Under the pieces are notes generated by a model. It saw nothing but the letters and a program-made list of their open reading frames with translations, did not search any database and was not told the origin of the DNA. Source: Solirubrobacter sp963736505 (GTDB lineage: Bacteria; Actinomycetota; Thermoleophilia; Solirubrobacterales; Solirubrobacteraceae). Taken from it: DNA of 64,000 nucleotides. This document shows, one piece after another, positions 34,346 through 41,598 of this stretch (position 1 is its first letter; each line of letters starts with the position of its first letter). The DNA is taken from assembly GCA_963736505.1 (NCBI GenBank), contig CAVTOZ010000001.1, forward strand, positions 1,426,001-1,490,000. The letters run 5' to 3'. The position numbers were made by a program, and so were the translations under genes.

Positions 34346-35548
34346 TCAAATTTGCCACGTGCCGTCGACGAGCACGGGCACGCGCTCGCCGTCCTTGGTG
34401 ACGCCCGTGACGCTCAGCTCCGGACGGCCGATCATGAAGTCGATGTGGATGTCGGACTCGTTCATGCGCGCGGCCGTCTCGGCGTCCGGCGCGAGGAACG
34501 GGAACGCGCGGCCGAGCGCGAGGTGCGAGGCGGCGTTCTCGTCGATCAGCGTGTCGTAGAAGACGGTGTCGAGCGCGCCGATCCGGCCCTCGCGATCGAC
34601 CAGCGCGACCTCGCCGAGGCGGGCGGCGCCCTCGTCGCGGGCGATGATCGTGCGCATCGTCTCCTGCGCGGTCGAGGAGTCGAGCTGGACCACGCTGCCG
34701 CCCTCGAAGCGCACGCGCAGGTCGCGCACGACGGTGCCGTCGACCAGCACGAGCGGCTTGCTCGACGCGACGTGGCCGTCCACGCGCGCGGGGTCGGGCG
34801 ACGTGAACACCTCCTCGGTCGGGAGGTTCGGCATGTGCGTGACGCCCTCGATCGTCTCGAAGCGCGCGGCCATCCAGGTCGCGCCCGGCAGCAGGCCGAC
34901 CGTGAGATCGGTGTCCGGGCCCTCGTAGTGGAGGGCGTCGAAGCCGCGCTCGGTCAGCCGCGCGGCCGCGCCGATGAGCGTCTTGGCGCGCTGCTTCCAG
35001 ACCGCGACCGGGTCGGGCTCGTCGAGCCGCAGCACGTGCATCAGCTGCTCCTCGAGCTTCGCCACCGCGGCGTCGTCGTCGAGGTCGGGGTGGACCATCT
35101 TCGCCCACGCCAGCGTCGGGCACGGCAGGATCGTCCAGTTGAGCTCGCGGCGGCTGACGACCTCGCCGCTCTCGCGCACGGCGGGCAGCCGGTCGCGGCC
35201 CGCGCGCACGGGGTCGAGGTCGTCGAGCAGGGCCGGCGCGACGGGGCCGGAGAGCGTGATCGCGGCGGCGCGCTCGCGCCCGAGCGCGAGCAGCCGCTCG
35301 CCGTACCAGGCGGGGACGAACTCGAGCGAGTCGTCGGGCGCGTGCTCGATCCGCGCGCGCTTCACCCACGGGTCGAACCACGAGACGTCGACGAACTTCG
35401 CTCCGCTCCGGTACGCCTGCTCGGCGATCGCGCGGACGAGGTACTCCTTGCCCGGCGCCCCGGAGATCGAGACGATCTGGCCTGGCTGGACGTTCGCTCC
35501 GAAGTCGACGGCGAGCTCGGCCCAGCGTGCGAGTGTGACGTCATCCAT
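34346..35548 (-). CDS. M29-family aminopeptidase (AmpS/PepS-like)
   Basis: A 400-residue thermophilic-type (M29) metalloaminopeptidase. Recognisable elements are QPGQIVSISGAP, SGAKFVDVSWFDPWVKRARIE, ALHYEGPDTDLTVGLLPG, HMPNLPTEEVFTSPDP with metal-binding Glu and His residues, ASHLALGRAFPF, and ESDIHIDFMIG near the end with the final ligands. It removes N-terminal residues from peptides in the cytoplasm using a two-metal centre. ATG 35548 (MDDVTLARW) fits the family start; an upstream in-frame codon would add seven residues. It is divergent from a universal stress protein gene over 31 bases. Confidence 0.91.
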   Translation of the reverse strand: MDDVTLARWAELAVDFGANVQPGQIVSISGAPGKEYLVRAIAEQAYRSGAKFVDVSWFDPWVKRARIEHAPDDSLEFVPAWYGERLLALGRERAAAITLSGPVAPALLDDLDPVRAGRDRLPAVRESGEVVSRRELNWTILPCPTLAWAKMVHPDLDDDAAVAKLEEQLMHVLRLDEPDPVAVWKQRAKTLIGAAARLTERGFDALHYEGPDTDLTVGLLPGATWMAARFETIEGVTHMPNLPTEEVFTSPDPARVDGHVASSKPLVLVDGTVVRDLRVRFEGGSVVQLDSSTAQETMRTIIARDEGAARLGEVALVDREGRIGALDTVFYDTLIDENAASHLALGRAFPFLAPDAETAARMNESDIHIDFMIGRPELSVTGVTKDGERVPVLVDGTWQI

Positions 35549-35579
35549 GGGCCTGCGAGCGTAGTACACGCGTGCGAGG

Positions 35580-36047
35580 ATGCTCGCCGTGCTGCGCTAC
35601 CGCAATCTGCTCGTCGCCTACGACGGCTCCTCTGACTCAGACCTCGCGCTCGCCCACGCCGTCGGCCTCGCTCAGGCGTTCCACGCACGGCTGGCGCTGG
35701 TCGCCGTCGTGCCCCCGGTGCCGGCGTTCTCCTGGCAGGCGCCGGGCGGCGTGCGCGGCGCGCACGACGCCTCCCAGCAGGATCTCGACCAGCGCCTGCG
35801 GGCCGCCGCGGACGCGGTCCCGGATGACCTGCCGCTCACCACGCGCCTGCTCGACGGCGATCCCGCGCATGAGATCCTGCGCGCCGCGCGCGACGGCGAG
35901 CACGACCTGATCGTGATGGGCTCGCGCGGGCGCGGGCGCGTCACCGCCGCGCTGCTCGGGAGCGTGTCCAACCACGTCATGCACGACGCGACGGTGCCGG
36001 TGATGATCGTGCACCAGCCGGTCGACGGCCCCGACCTTGCGGCATAG
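35580..36047 (+). CDS. Universal stress protein (UspA family)
   Basis: A 155-residue single-domain UspA protein. The start RNLLVAYDGSSDSDLALAHA and the ATP-binding pattern GSRGRGRVTAALLGSVSNHV (G-x2-G-x9-G-S) are visible near residues 113-132, so it probably binds ATP. These small cytoplasmic dimers accumulate under stress; the molecular role is unclear. ATG 35580 gives a normal N-terminus. It overlaps the following arginase-family gene by 11 bases, so the two are probably co-transcribed. Confidence 0.88.
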   Translation: MLAVLRYRNLLVAYDGSSDSDLALAHAVGLAQAFHARLALVAVVPPVPAFSWQAPGGVRGAHDASQQDLDQRLRAAADAVPDDLPLTTRLLDGDPAHEILRAARDGEHDLIVMGSRGRGRVTAALLGSVSNHVMHDATVPVMIVHQPVDGPDLAA

Positions 36048-36867
36048 CGCCGTCCTCGACGCGCCCTCCAACCTCGGCCTGCGGCCGCCGGCGCCGGGCC
36101 GCGAGCCGGGCGTGCGCGGGCTCGCGGACGCGCTGCGCGCGTGCGGGATCGTGGAGCGCCTCGGCGCGCGCGACGCCGGCCGCGTCGAGGCGCCGCCGTA
36201 CTCGTTCGAGATGGACTCCAACCGGGCGGCGATCGCGCGCTACACGCCGCTGCTCGCCGACCGGATCGGGGCGCTGCTCGACGACGGCTCGTTCGCGCTC
36301 GTGCTCGGCGGCGACTGCAGCATCCTGCTCGCCGCCGGCGTCGCGCTGCGGCGGCGCGGGCGCTTCGGGCTCGCGTTCGTCGACGGCCACCTCGACTTCC
36401 GCAACCTCGAGTGGGCGCCCGCCGTCGGCGCGGTGGCCGGCGAGGACCTCGCGGTGGTGACGGGGCACGCCGAGCCCGCGCTCGCGGACATCGAGGGGCG
36501 GGCGCCCTACTTCGCGGAGCGTGACGTGGTCGCGCTGGGCGAGCGCGAGGGCGATGCCGGCGAGCACGCCGCGCTGTCTGCGACCGCGATCACCGTGCGT
36601 CCGCTCGCCGCGCTGCGGGCGGAGGGAGTCGTCGCTCCCGCGGTGCCGTACTGGATCCACATCGACGCCGACGTGCTCGACCTCGCCGCGGTCGACTCGC
36701 CCGCGCCCGGCGGGCTCTCGTTCGCCGAGCTCACGGCGCTCCTGCGCGAGCTGCTCGCCGGCGACGCCGTCGGCCTCCAGGTCACGGTCTACGACCCGGA
36801 CCTCGATCCCGGCGGCGCCCAGGCGCGCGCGTTGACGGACTGCCTGGTCGCGGCGTTCGCCGGCTGA
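36037..36867 (+). CDS. Arginase/agmatinase-family enzyme
   Basis: A 276-residue ureohydrolase-fold protein. The manganese motifs are present but varied: LGGDCSILLA (Cys in place of the usual His of GGDHS), FVDGHLDFRN (DGHLD for DAHxD), and WIHIDADVLD (DxDxxD). The GGDCS form recurs in actinobacterial arginase-like proteins whose substrate is unproven, so arginine, agmatine or formiminoglutamate cannot be chosen. The start is TTG 36037 (LRHSAVLDAPSNLGL), which overlaps the stress-protein stop by 11 bases. No ATG or GTG keeps the conserved N-terminal APSNLGL stretch. Confidence 0.83.
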   Translation: MRHSAVLDAPSNLGLRPPAPGREPGVRGLADALRACGIVERLGARDAGRVEAPPYSFEMDSNRAAIARYTPLLADRIGALLDDGSFALVLGGDCSILLAAGVALRRRGRFGLAFVDGHLDFRNLEWAPAVGAVAGEDLAVVTGHAEPALADIEGRAPYFAERDVVALGEREGDAGEHAALSATAITVRPLAALRAEGVVAPAVPYWIHIDADVLDLAAVDSPAPGGLSFAELTALLRELLAGDAVGLQVTVYDPDLDPGGAQARALTDCLVAAFAG

Positions 36868-36906
36868 GCTTCCGCTTAGGGCCGTCTCATTAGCGTGAGG
36901 TGCCCC

Positions 36907-36925
36907 GACGGCGCGAGCCGCCGTC
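36907..36925 (+). promoter_or_regulatory. Hairpin in the leader of the Rpf-like gene
   Basis: GACGGC and GCCGTC pair as a 6-bp stem around GCGAGCC, 22 bases before ATG 36947. The leader does not show the conserved blocks of the c-di-AMP (ydaO) riboswitch that often precedes Rpf genes. Function is open. Confidence 0.3.
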
Positions 36926-36946
36926 CTTCCCATGCAAGGAACCGAT

Positions 36947-37441
36947 ATGCGAAAGACGACCACGATCGTCCTGACCGTGGCCGCCACGGCCATGGCCGCC
37001 CCGAGTACCACCTCGGCCGCCACCCCGGCCGAGCACCAGCACGCGATGGTGCGCCAGCACAAGATCCGCGATGCCACGCGGCTCGCCCGCCGCGTCGCGC
37101 ACGCGCGCGGCCGCACGTTCTCCGCGCACCGCTACCGCGTCTCGCTGCGCGGCGCCTCGATCAAGCACCTCGCACGCCGCATCCGCACGCTGCGGCGGGC
37201 GCTGCGCCCACAGGTCTCCCCCGCGCTGGCGGCGATCGCCGGCTGCGAGTCCAGCGGCAACCCGCGCGCGATCGGCGGCGGCGGCGCGTTCCGCGGCAAG
37301 TATCAGTTCTCGCCCTCGACCTGGCGCGCGGTCGGCGGCAGCGGCGACCCGGCCGCGGCGAGCGAGGCCGAGCAGGACCGCCGCGCCGCGCTGCTCTACG
37401 CGCGTGCGGGCGCGTCGCCCTGGCCGGTCTGCGGGCGCTGA
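36947..37441 (+). CDS. Secreted resuscitation-promoting-factor-like (transglycosylase) protein
   Basis: A 164-residue exported muralytic enzyme candidate. A signal peptide (MRKTTTIVLTVAATAMAAPS) is followed by a basic helical spacer. The last 75 residues are a transglycosylase-like (Rpf) domain: LAAIAGCESSGNPRAIGG with the catalytic Glu, FRGKYQFSPSTWRAVGG, EQDRRAALLYARAG and SPWPVCG with the second Cys of the usual disulfide. AAGGA at 36936-36940 places ATG 36947 as the start rather than ATG 36932. Its last 46 bases overlap the convergent arsC. It should cut peptidoglycan at the cell surface. Confidence 0.88.
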   Translation: MRKTTTIVLTVAATAMAAPSTTSAATPAEHQHAMVRQHKIRDATRLARRVAHARGRTFSAHRYRVSLRGASIKHLARRIRTLRRALRPQVSPALAAIAGCESSGNPRAIGGGGAFRGKYQFSPSTWRAVGGSGDPAAASEAEQDRRAALLYARAGASPWPVCGR

Positions 37442-37842
37442 CCGCCGGCGTCCAGCTCGCGAACCAGCTCGTCGACGTGGCGTGCGATCTCATCGCGCGT
37501 GGCGCGGACCTCGTCCACCGGCCGGCCTTTGGGGTCGGGGAGGTCCCAGTCGATGTAGCGCTTGCCGGGGATGTACGGGCACGTGTCGCCGCAGCCCATC
37601 GTCACGACGACGTCGGCGCGCTTGGCCAGCTCATCCGTGAGCCGCTGCGGGCGGCGATCCGCGAGATCGATGCCGACCTCGCGCATGACGGCGACGACCT
37701 CGGGATGGACGCGGCCGCCGGGCTCGGCGACGCTGCCCGCGGATTCGGCGGTGTGGCGGCCGTGCGCGGCGCGCTCGAACAGGGCCTGGCTCATCTGGGA
37801 GCGGCCGGCGTTGTGGAGGCAGACGAACAGGACGTGGCTCAT
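37396..37842 (-). CDS. arsC: Arsenate reductase, low-molecular-weight phosphatase type
   Basis: A 148-residue LMW-PTP-fold reductase. The P-loop is CLHNAGRSQM (Cys-x5-Arg-Ser) at residues about 8-17, the second catalytic Cys region is TMGCGDTCPYIPG (two cysteines), and the general acid is in WDLPDPKG. This pattern belongs to thioredoxin- or mycothiol-coupled ArsC enzymes that reduce arsenate to arsenite. ATG 37842 (MSHVLFVC) is the family start. It is divergent from a second arsC over 130 bases. The end overlaps the Rpf-like gene by 46 bases. Confidence 0.93.
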   Translation of the reverse strand: MSHVLFVCLHNAGRSQMSQALFERAAHGRHTAESAGSVAEPGGRVHPEVVAVMREVGIDLADRRPQRLTDELAKRADVVVTMGCGDTCPYIPGKRYIDWDLPDPKGRPVDEVRATRDEIARHVDELVRELDAGGQRPQTGQGDAPARA

Positions 37843-37972
37843 GCGGTCGGGTCTCGTGGGGGATGATGACGTGTGCGGCCGGGCCGCCCGCTGAGGCTCA
37901 TCGAGCTTCATCTATTTGCATCTATCAATGTAACGCCTCATGCTGTGCACGTCGCCGAAGCGAGGTGTCCCG

Positions 37973-38590
37973 ATGAGGTACGTGCTGTTCGTGTGCAACC
38001 ACAACGCGGGCCGGTCGCAGATGGCGCAGGCGTTCTTCGAGCGCCACGCGCCCGCCGACATCCGCGCGGAGTCGGCCGGCTCCACACCGGCGCAGCGGAT
38101 CTGGCCGACGGTCGTGGAGGCGATGGCCGAGGTCGGGATCGACGTGTCCGACCGCAAGCCGCGCAAGCTGCTGCGCGAGATGCAGCTGCACGCCGACTGG
38201 GCGGTCACGATGGGCTGCGGCGACGCGTGCCCGTACGTGCCGACGACGGTCGAGGGCTGGGACATCCCCGATCCGGCGGGTTGCACGCTGGGGCAGGTGC
38301 GCGTGATCCGCGACGCGATCGAGCAGCGCGTGCTGGACCTGTGCGGCGCGAAGCTCGAGACGATCCGCTCGGACCCGACCGCGCACCGGCTGCGGTTGCA
38401 GCAACTGCTGCCGTCGCTGGCGGAGGAGTTCGAGGGCCGCCGTTCGCCGGACGAGATCCGCGCGTGCGCCGACGCGATCCTGGCGCGCTACGACGACATG
38501 CCGATCCGATCGTTCGCGGCCGTGCTCGCGAAGCGCTACGCCCGCGAGTGCCTGCAGCACGAGACCTGCGACGCGCTCGCCGGCGTGTGA
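37973..38590 (+). CDS. arsC: Arsenate reductase with C-terminal three-helix domain
   Basis: A 205-residue protein. Residues 1-130 are LMW-PTP-type ArsC (RYVLFVCNHNAGRSQMAQ, TMGCGDACPYVP, WDIPDPAG). Residues about 140-205 are a helical domain (EIRACADAILARYDDMP, then IRSFAAVLAKRYARECL) like the three-helix unit seen fused to actinobacterial ArsC or as a separate protein. ATG 37973 opens at MRYVLFVC. The two ArsC copies here are diverged, so they are not a recent duplicate. The upstream gap has a direct repeat CATCTAT...CATCTATC at 37908-37924 that could be an ArsR or promoter element. Confidence 0.92.
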   Translation: MRYVLFVCNHNAGRSQMAQAFFERHAPADIRAESAGSTPAQRIWPTVVEAMAEVGIDVSDRKPRKLLREMQLHADWAVTMGCGDACPYVPTTVEGWDIPDPAGCTLGQVRVIRDAIEQRVLDLCGAKLETIRSDPTAHRLRLQQLLPSLAEEFEGRRSPDEIRACADAILARYDDMPIRSFAAVLAKRYARECLQHETCDALAGV

Positions 38591-38597
38591 GCGTGGC

Positions 38598-38660
38598 GTG
38601 CGCCGCATCCGCCAGGACATCGCCGACCACATCCTCGACCTGCTCGAGGAGCTGCTCTAA
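38598..38660 (+). CDS. Possible 20-residue leader or remnant ORF
   Basis: GTG 38598 opens a short ORF (VRRIRQDIADHILDLLEELL) that ends exactly before the GTG of the metallophosphoesterase. It is strongly helical and acidic, like the last helix of a three-helix ArsC domain. It contains the GAGGAG ribosome site (38646-38651) of the next gene. It may be a translated coupling leader, a remnant, or chance. Confidence 0.25.
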   Translation: MRRIRQDIADHILDLLEELL

Positions 38661-39392
38661 GTGACCCCCGCCGCCGACGCGGTCGCCGTGATCACCGACA
38701 TCCACGCCAACCTCCCCGCCCTGCAGGCCGCGCTGGAACGGATCGACGAGCTCGGGATCGAGCAGATCTACTGCGGCGGCGACCTGGTCGGCTACGGGCC
38801 GCACCCCGACGAGGTGTGCGCGCTGATCGCCGAACGCGCGATCCCGACGATCTACGGCAACTACGACTACGCGATCGCGCGCGACCTCGAGGACTGCGGC
38901 TGCGCGTACATCACTCCGCACGACCGCGAGCTCGGGCAGCGTTCGGTCGATTGGACGCTGGCGCACACCGGTCAGGCCGCCAAGGACTTCATGCGCGAGC
39001 TGCCGTTCGATCTGCGCTTCGCGGTCGGCGCGACCGGCGTCCACCTCGTCCACGGGTCGCCGCGAAAGGTCAACGAGTACCTCTTCGAGGACAAGCCCGC
39101 CAGCCTCTACGAGCGGCTCGCCGCCGCCGAGACCGACCAGGTCCTCGCCTTCGGACACACCCACAAGCCGTGGATCCACTCCTACGGCGGCGTGCTGTTC
39201 GTCAACTGCGGCTCGGTCGGCAAGCCCAAGGACGGCGACCCGCGCGGCGCGTTCGCCATCCTCACCGCGACCGCGAGCGGCGTCGAGGTCACGATCGAGC
39301 GCGTCGACTACGACGCGGAGGCGGTTGCACGCGAGGTCGCCGCGTCCGGGCTGCCGGCGGAGTTCGCGGACAAGCTCCTCGCCGCGGCCTGA
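38661..39392 (+). CDS. Calcineurin-like metallophosphoesterase (YfcE/MPE family)
   Basis: A 243-residue two-metal phosphoesterase. All motifs are seen in order: VITDIHANLPALQ, IYCGGDLVGYGP, IYGNYDY (Tyr replacing the His of GNHD), HLVHGSP and AFGHTHKPWI. GTG 38661 has GAGGAG 9 bases upstream. It follows arsC closely, and the aquaporin, arsR and arsM lie beyond, so it belongs to the arsenic locus by position. It may cleave a phosphodiester or a phosphorylated or arsenylated metabolite; no direct arsenic role is known to me. Confidence 0.88.
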   Translation: MTPAADAVAVITDIHANLPALQAALERIDELGIEQIYCGGDLVGYGPHPDEVCALIAERAIPTIYGNYDYAIARDLEDCGCAYITPHDRELGQRSVDWTLAHTGQAAKDFMRELPFDLRFAVGATGVHLVHGSPRKVNEYLFEDKPASLYERLAAAETDQVLAFGHTHKPWIHSYGGVLFVNCGSVGKPKDGDPRGAFAILTATASGVEVTIERVDYDAEAVAREVAASGLPAEFADKLLAAA

Positions 39393-39419
39393 AGTGCCGC
39401 GAGGACCGGCTGAGCCCGG

Positions 39420-40163
39420 TCAGCGCGAACCGGCGTGCCGGGCCTCCGGCTCCGCTCGGCGGCCGTCGTGGGGCACGACCACGTCGGCGGCCATCGCCGG
39501 CCCGACCTCGGGATAGAGCGCGCGGATCACGCCGAACGCGACGACGCCTCCGACCAGCTGCGCGACCACGAACGGCGGGACGGACGCCGGCGCGATCCCC
39601 GCGAACGTGTCGGAGAAGATCCGCCCGATGCTGATCGCCGGGTTGGCGAAGCTCGTCGAGCTGGTGAACCAGTACGCGGCGCCGATGTACGCGCCGACCG
39701 CGGCCGGCGCGGTCGACAAGCGACCGGTCCGGGCCAGGGCGAAGATCACCAGCAGCAGCCCCAGCGTCGCGATCACCTCGGCGAACAGGTGCGCCGGGCT
39801 CGCGCGATGGTGGGTGGAGATGCTGACGGCGCTCAAGGCGAACATGCCATTGGCCGCGATCGCTCCGACGATGCAGCCGCCGATCTGGGCCGGGATGTAC
39901 GCCAGCGCGTCGCGGCGGCTGAGCCCGCCGAACGCGGCGTCGACGAGCGACACGACGGGATTGAAGTGCCCGCCGGAGACCGGACCGAACATCAGGATGA
40001 TCGCGAACAGTCCCGCGGCCGTTGCGGCGGAGTTCTCGAGCAGCCGCAGCCCGACGTCGTCGGAGAGCTGCTGGGCCGCGATCCCCGAGCCGATCACCAG
40101 CGCGGCGAGGAACGCGCTGCCGAGGAACTCTGCGAACAGGCGCCGTGGCAGGGGCGGACTCAC
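39420..40163 (-). CDS. Aquaporin-family channel, probable arsenite channel
   Basis: A 247-residue MIP-family channel with six helices and two re-entrant loops. The first NPA box is NPV (GGHFNPVVSLVDAAFGG) and the second is NPA (STSFANPAISIGRIFSDTF). GTG 40163 (VSPPLPRRLFAEFLGSAFL) is chosen because it begins just before helix 1. It lies between arsC and arsR-arsM and no Acr3 or ArsB is present. In Sinorhizobium meliloti an aquaporin (AqpS) releases the arsenite made by ArsC, and this locus fits that scheme. Water or glycerol transport is the alternative. Confidence 0.88.
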   Translation of the reverse strand: MSPPLPRRLFAEFLGSAFLAALVIGSGIAAQQLSDDVGLRLLENSAATAAGLFAIILMFGPVSGGHFNPVVSLVDAAFGGLSRRDALAYIPAQIGGCIVGAIAANGMFALSAVSISTHHRASPAHLFAEVIATLGLLLVIFALARTGRLSTAPAAVGAYIGAAYWFTSSTSFANPAISIGRIFSDTFAGIAPASVPPFVVAQLVGGVVAFGVIRALYPEVGPAMAADVVVPHDGRRAEPEARHAGSR

Positions 40164-40182
40164 GGTCGCGCAGGCTACTCCA

Positions 40183-40211
40183 TTGACAAGTGTGATTTCA
40201 ATCGGTAGAAG
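40183..40211 (+). promoter_or_regulatory. arsR-arsM promoter with candidate ArsR site
   Basis: TTGACA (40183-40188), 17 bases, then TAGAAG (40206-40211) make a plausible sigma-70 type promoter 8 bases before the arsR start codon. ATTGA (40182-40186) and TCAAT (40198-40202) within it form an inverted repeat of the kind bound by ArsR-type repressors. The same gap serves the divergent aquaporin. Confidence 0.55.
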
Positions 40212-40218
40212 TGAATAG

Positions 40219-40572
40219 ATGGCCGTCGATATGGAGCTCACCCCCAAGACCAAGCGCCCCGCCGGCGAACCCTGCTGCGAGCCCGTCGTCTACCCCGACG
40301 TCGACCGCGAGCACGCCGTCCGCCTCGCCGACGTCGCCAAGGCGCTCGGCGACCCCGTGCGGCTGCAGCTCGTCGACGTGCTGCGCAAGCACGCCGGCAA
40401 GGTCTGCGTCTGCGAGCTCGTGCCGCTCTTCGACATCTCCCAGCCGACGCTCTCGCATCACCTCAAGAAGCTCCGCGACGCCGGGATCGTCGACAGCGAG
40501 CGCCGCGGCCTGTGGGCCTACTACTACGTCCTCCCCGACGCACTCCAGGAGCTGACCACATGGCTGAGCTGA
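40219..40572 (+). CDS. arsR: ArsR-family arsenite-responsive repressor
   Basis: A 117-residue winged-helix repressor. The DNA-binding part is LVPLFDISQPTLSHHLKKL, then GLWAYYYV in the wing. Possible As(III) ligands are Cys19-Cys20 (GEPCCEPVV) near the N-terminus plus Cys63 and Cys65 (KVCVCELV). The adjacent N-terminal Cys pair plus a helix Cys resembles the Corynebacterium glutamicum ArsR1 site, not the E. coli type. ATG 40219 is used. It overlaps arsM by 13 bases, so regulator and methyltransferase share a transcript that arsenite should induce. Confidence 0.93.
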   Translation: MAVDMELTPKTKRPAGEPCCEPVVYPDVDREHAVRLADVAKALGDPVRLQLVDVLRKHAGKVCVCELVPLFDISQPTLSHHLKKLRDAGIVDSERRGLWAYYYVLPDALQELTTWLS

Positions 40573-41441
40573 GCGAACCGACCACCGCCCGCGCCATGTC
40601 CGGCTGCTGCGCGCCGGAGGCGCAGGAGACCTGCTGCGAGCCGAGCGACAAGGCCGCGTGTTGCGACACCGGCGCCGCGGGAGGCACGTGCGGCTGCTCG
40701 GCCGCGGACACGCTGCGCGAGACCGTGCGCGAGCGCTACGCCGCCGCCGCGCTCGCCACCACCGACGGCGGCTGCTGCTCGAGCGACCCCGCGCTCATCA
40801 CCGACGAGCAGGCCGAGCTGTTCGGCGCCGGCCTCTACGGCGACGAGCGCGAGGAGCTGCCCGACACCGCGCTGCTCGCCTCGCTCGGCTGCGGCAACCC
40901 GACCGCGATGGCCGAGTTGCACGACGGCATGACCGTGCTCGACCTCGGCTCGGGCGGCGGCATCGACGTCCTCCTCTCCGCCCGCCGCGTCGGCCCCACC
41001 GGCACCGCGTACGGCCTCGACATGACCGACGAGATGCTCGACCTCGCGCGCGCCAACCAGGCCAAGGCCGGCGTCGAGAACGTGGTCTGGCTCAAGGGCC
41101 AGATCGAAGCCATCCCGCTCCCGTCCGACACGGTCGACGTCGTGCTCTCGAACTGCGTCATCAACCTCTCCACCGACAAGCCCCAGGTCCTCCGCGAAGC
41201 CGCGCGAGTGCTCAAGCCCGGCGGTACGTTCGCCGTCTCCGACGTGATCGCCGACCCCGGCATGGACGACGCCACGCGCGCCTCTCTCGCCGAGTACGTC
41301 GGCTGCATCGCCGGCGCCCTCACCCGCGACGAGTACACCGCGTACCTCGCCGACGCCGGCCTGACCGGCATCGAGATCACCGAGACCCACCGCGTCCACG
41401 AGCACGCCGGCTCCGCGATCATCCGCGCCCGCAAGCCGTAG
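40560..41441 (+). CDS. arsM: Arsenite S-adenosylmethionine methyltransferase
   Basis: A 293-residue methyltransferase that methylates As(III). The SAM motif LDLGSGGGIDVLLSA is followed by GLDMTDEMLDLAR. The conserved arsenic-binding cysteines are likely those in GGCCSSDP, LSNCVINLST and YVGCIAGAL. Before the catalytic part is an unusual tail with cysteine pairs at 16-17, 25-26 and 34-35 (every nine residues) and CGC at 44-46; the CCEP in it also occurs in ArsR. ATG 40560 (MAELSEPTTARAM) overlaps arsR by 13 bases. Confidence 0.93.
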   Translation: MAELSEPTTARAMSGCCAPEAQETCCEPSDKAACCDTGAAGGTCGCSAADTLRETVRERYAAAALATTDGGCCSSDPALITDEQAELFGAGLYGDEREELPDTALLASLGCGNPTAMAELHDGMTVLDLGSGGGIDVLLSARRVGPTGTAYGLDMTDEMLDLARANQAKAGVENVVWLKGQIEAIPLPSDTVDVVLSNCVINLSTDKPQVLREAARVLKPGGTFAVSDVIADPGMDDATRASLAEYVGCIAGALTRDEYTAYLADAGLTGIEITETHRVHEHAGSAIIRARKP

Positions 41442-41484
41442 TCCCGCGATCCCGCCGGATAGGCGGAACGCGCGGGGCCTGAGG

Positions 41485-41571
41485 CGGAGGGGGAGGGATT
41501 CGAACCCTCGGTACCCTTGCGGGCACAACGGTTTTCGAGACCGCCCGATTCAACCACTCTCGCACCCCTCC
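41485..41571 (-). tRNA. tRNA-Ser (anticodon CGA)
   Basis: An 87-nt class II tRNA. The acceptor GGAGGGG pairs with CCCCTCC, discriminator G. The anticodon arm is GCGGT-CTCGAAA-ACCGT, anticodon CGA. A long variable arm (TGTGCCCGCAAGGGTACC) and the T arm GAGGG-TTCGAAT-CCCTC support Ser. CCA is not encoded. It lies on the same strand as the GGA isoacceptor 7 kb away. Confidence 0.96.
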
Positions 41572-41598
41572 GGATGCGGGTTGTGAGGGTAGCGAGAG

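Noticed and set aside
36868..36946. Cyclic di-AMP riboswitch upstream of the Rpf-like gene
   Set aside because: The leader is under 80 bases and lacks the conserved blocks of the ydaO motif; only a short hairpin is seen.
37396..38590. The two arsC genes as a recent duplication
   Set aside because: They differ widely in sequence and only one has the C-terminal helical domain; they look like separate acquisitions or an old split.
34233..41571. Prophage or integrative element between the tRNA-Ser genes
   Set aside because: No integrase, recombinase, phage structural gene or duplicated tRNA end was found; kept only as a low-interest synteny question.
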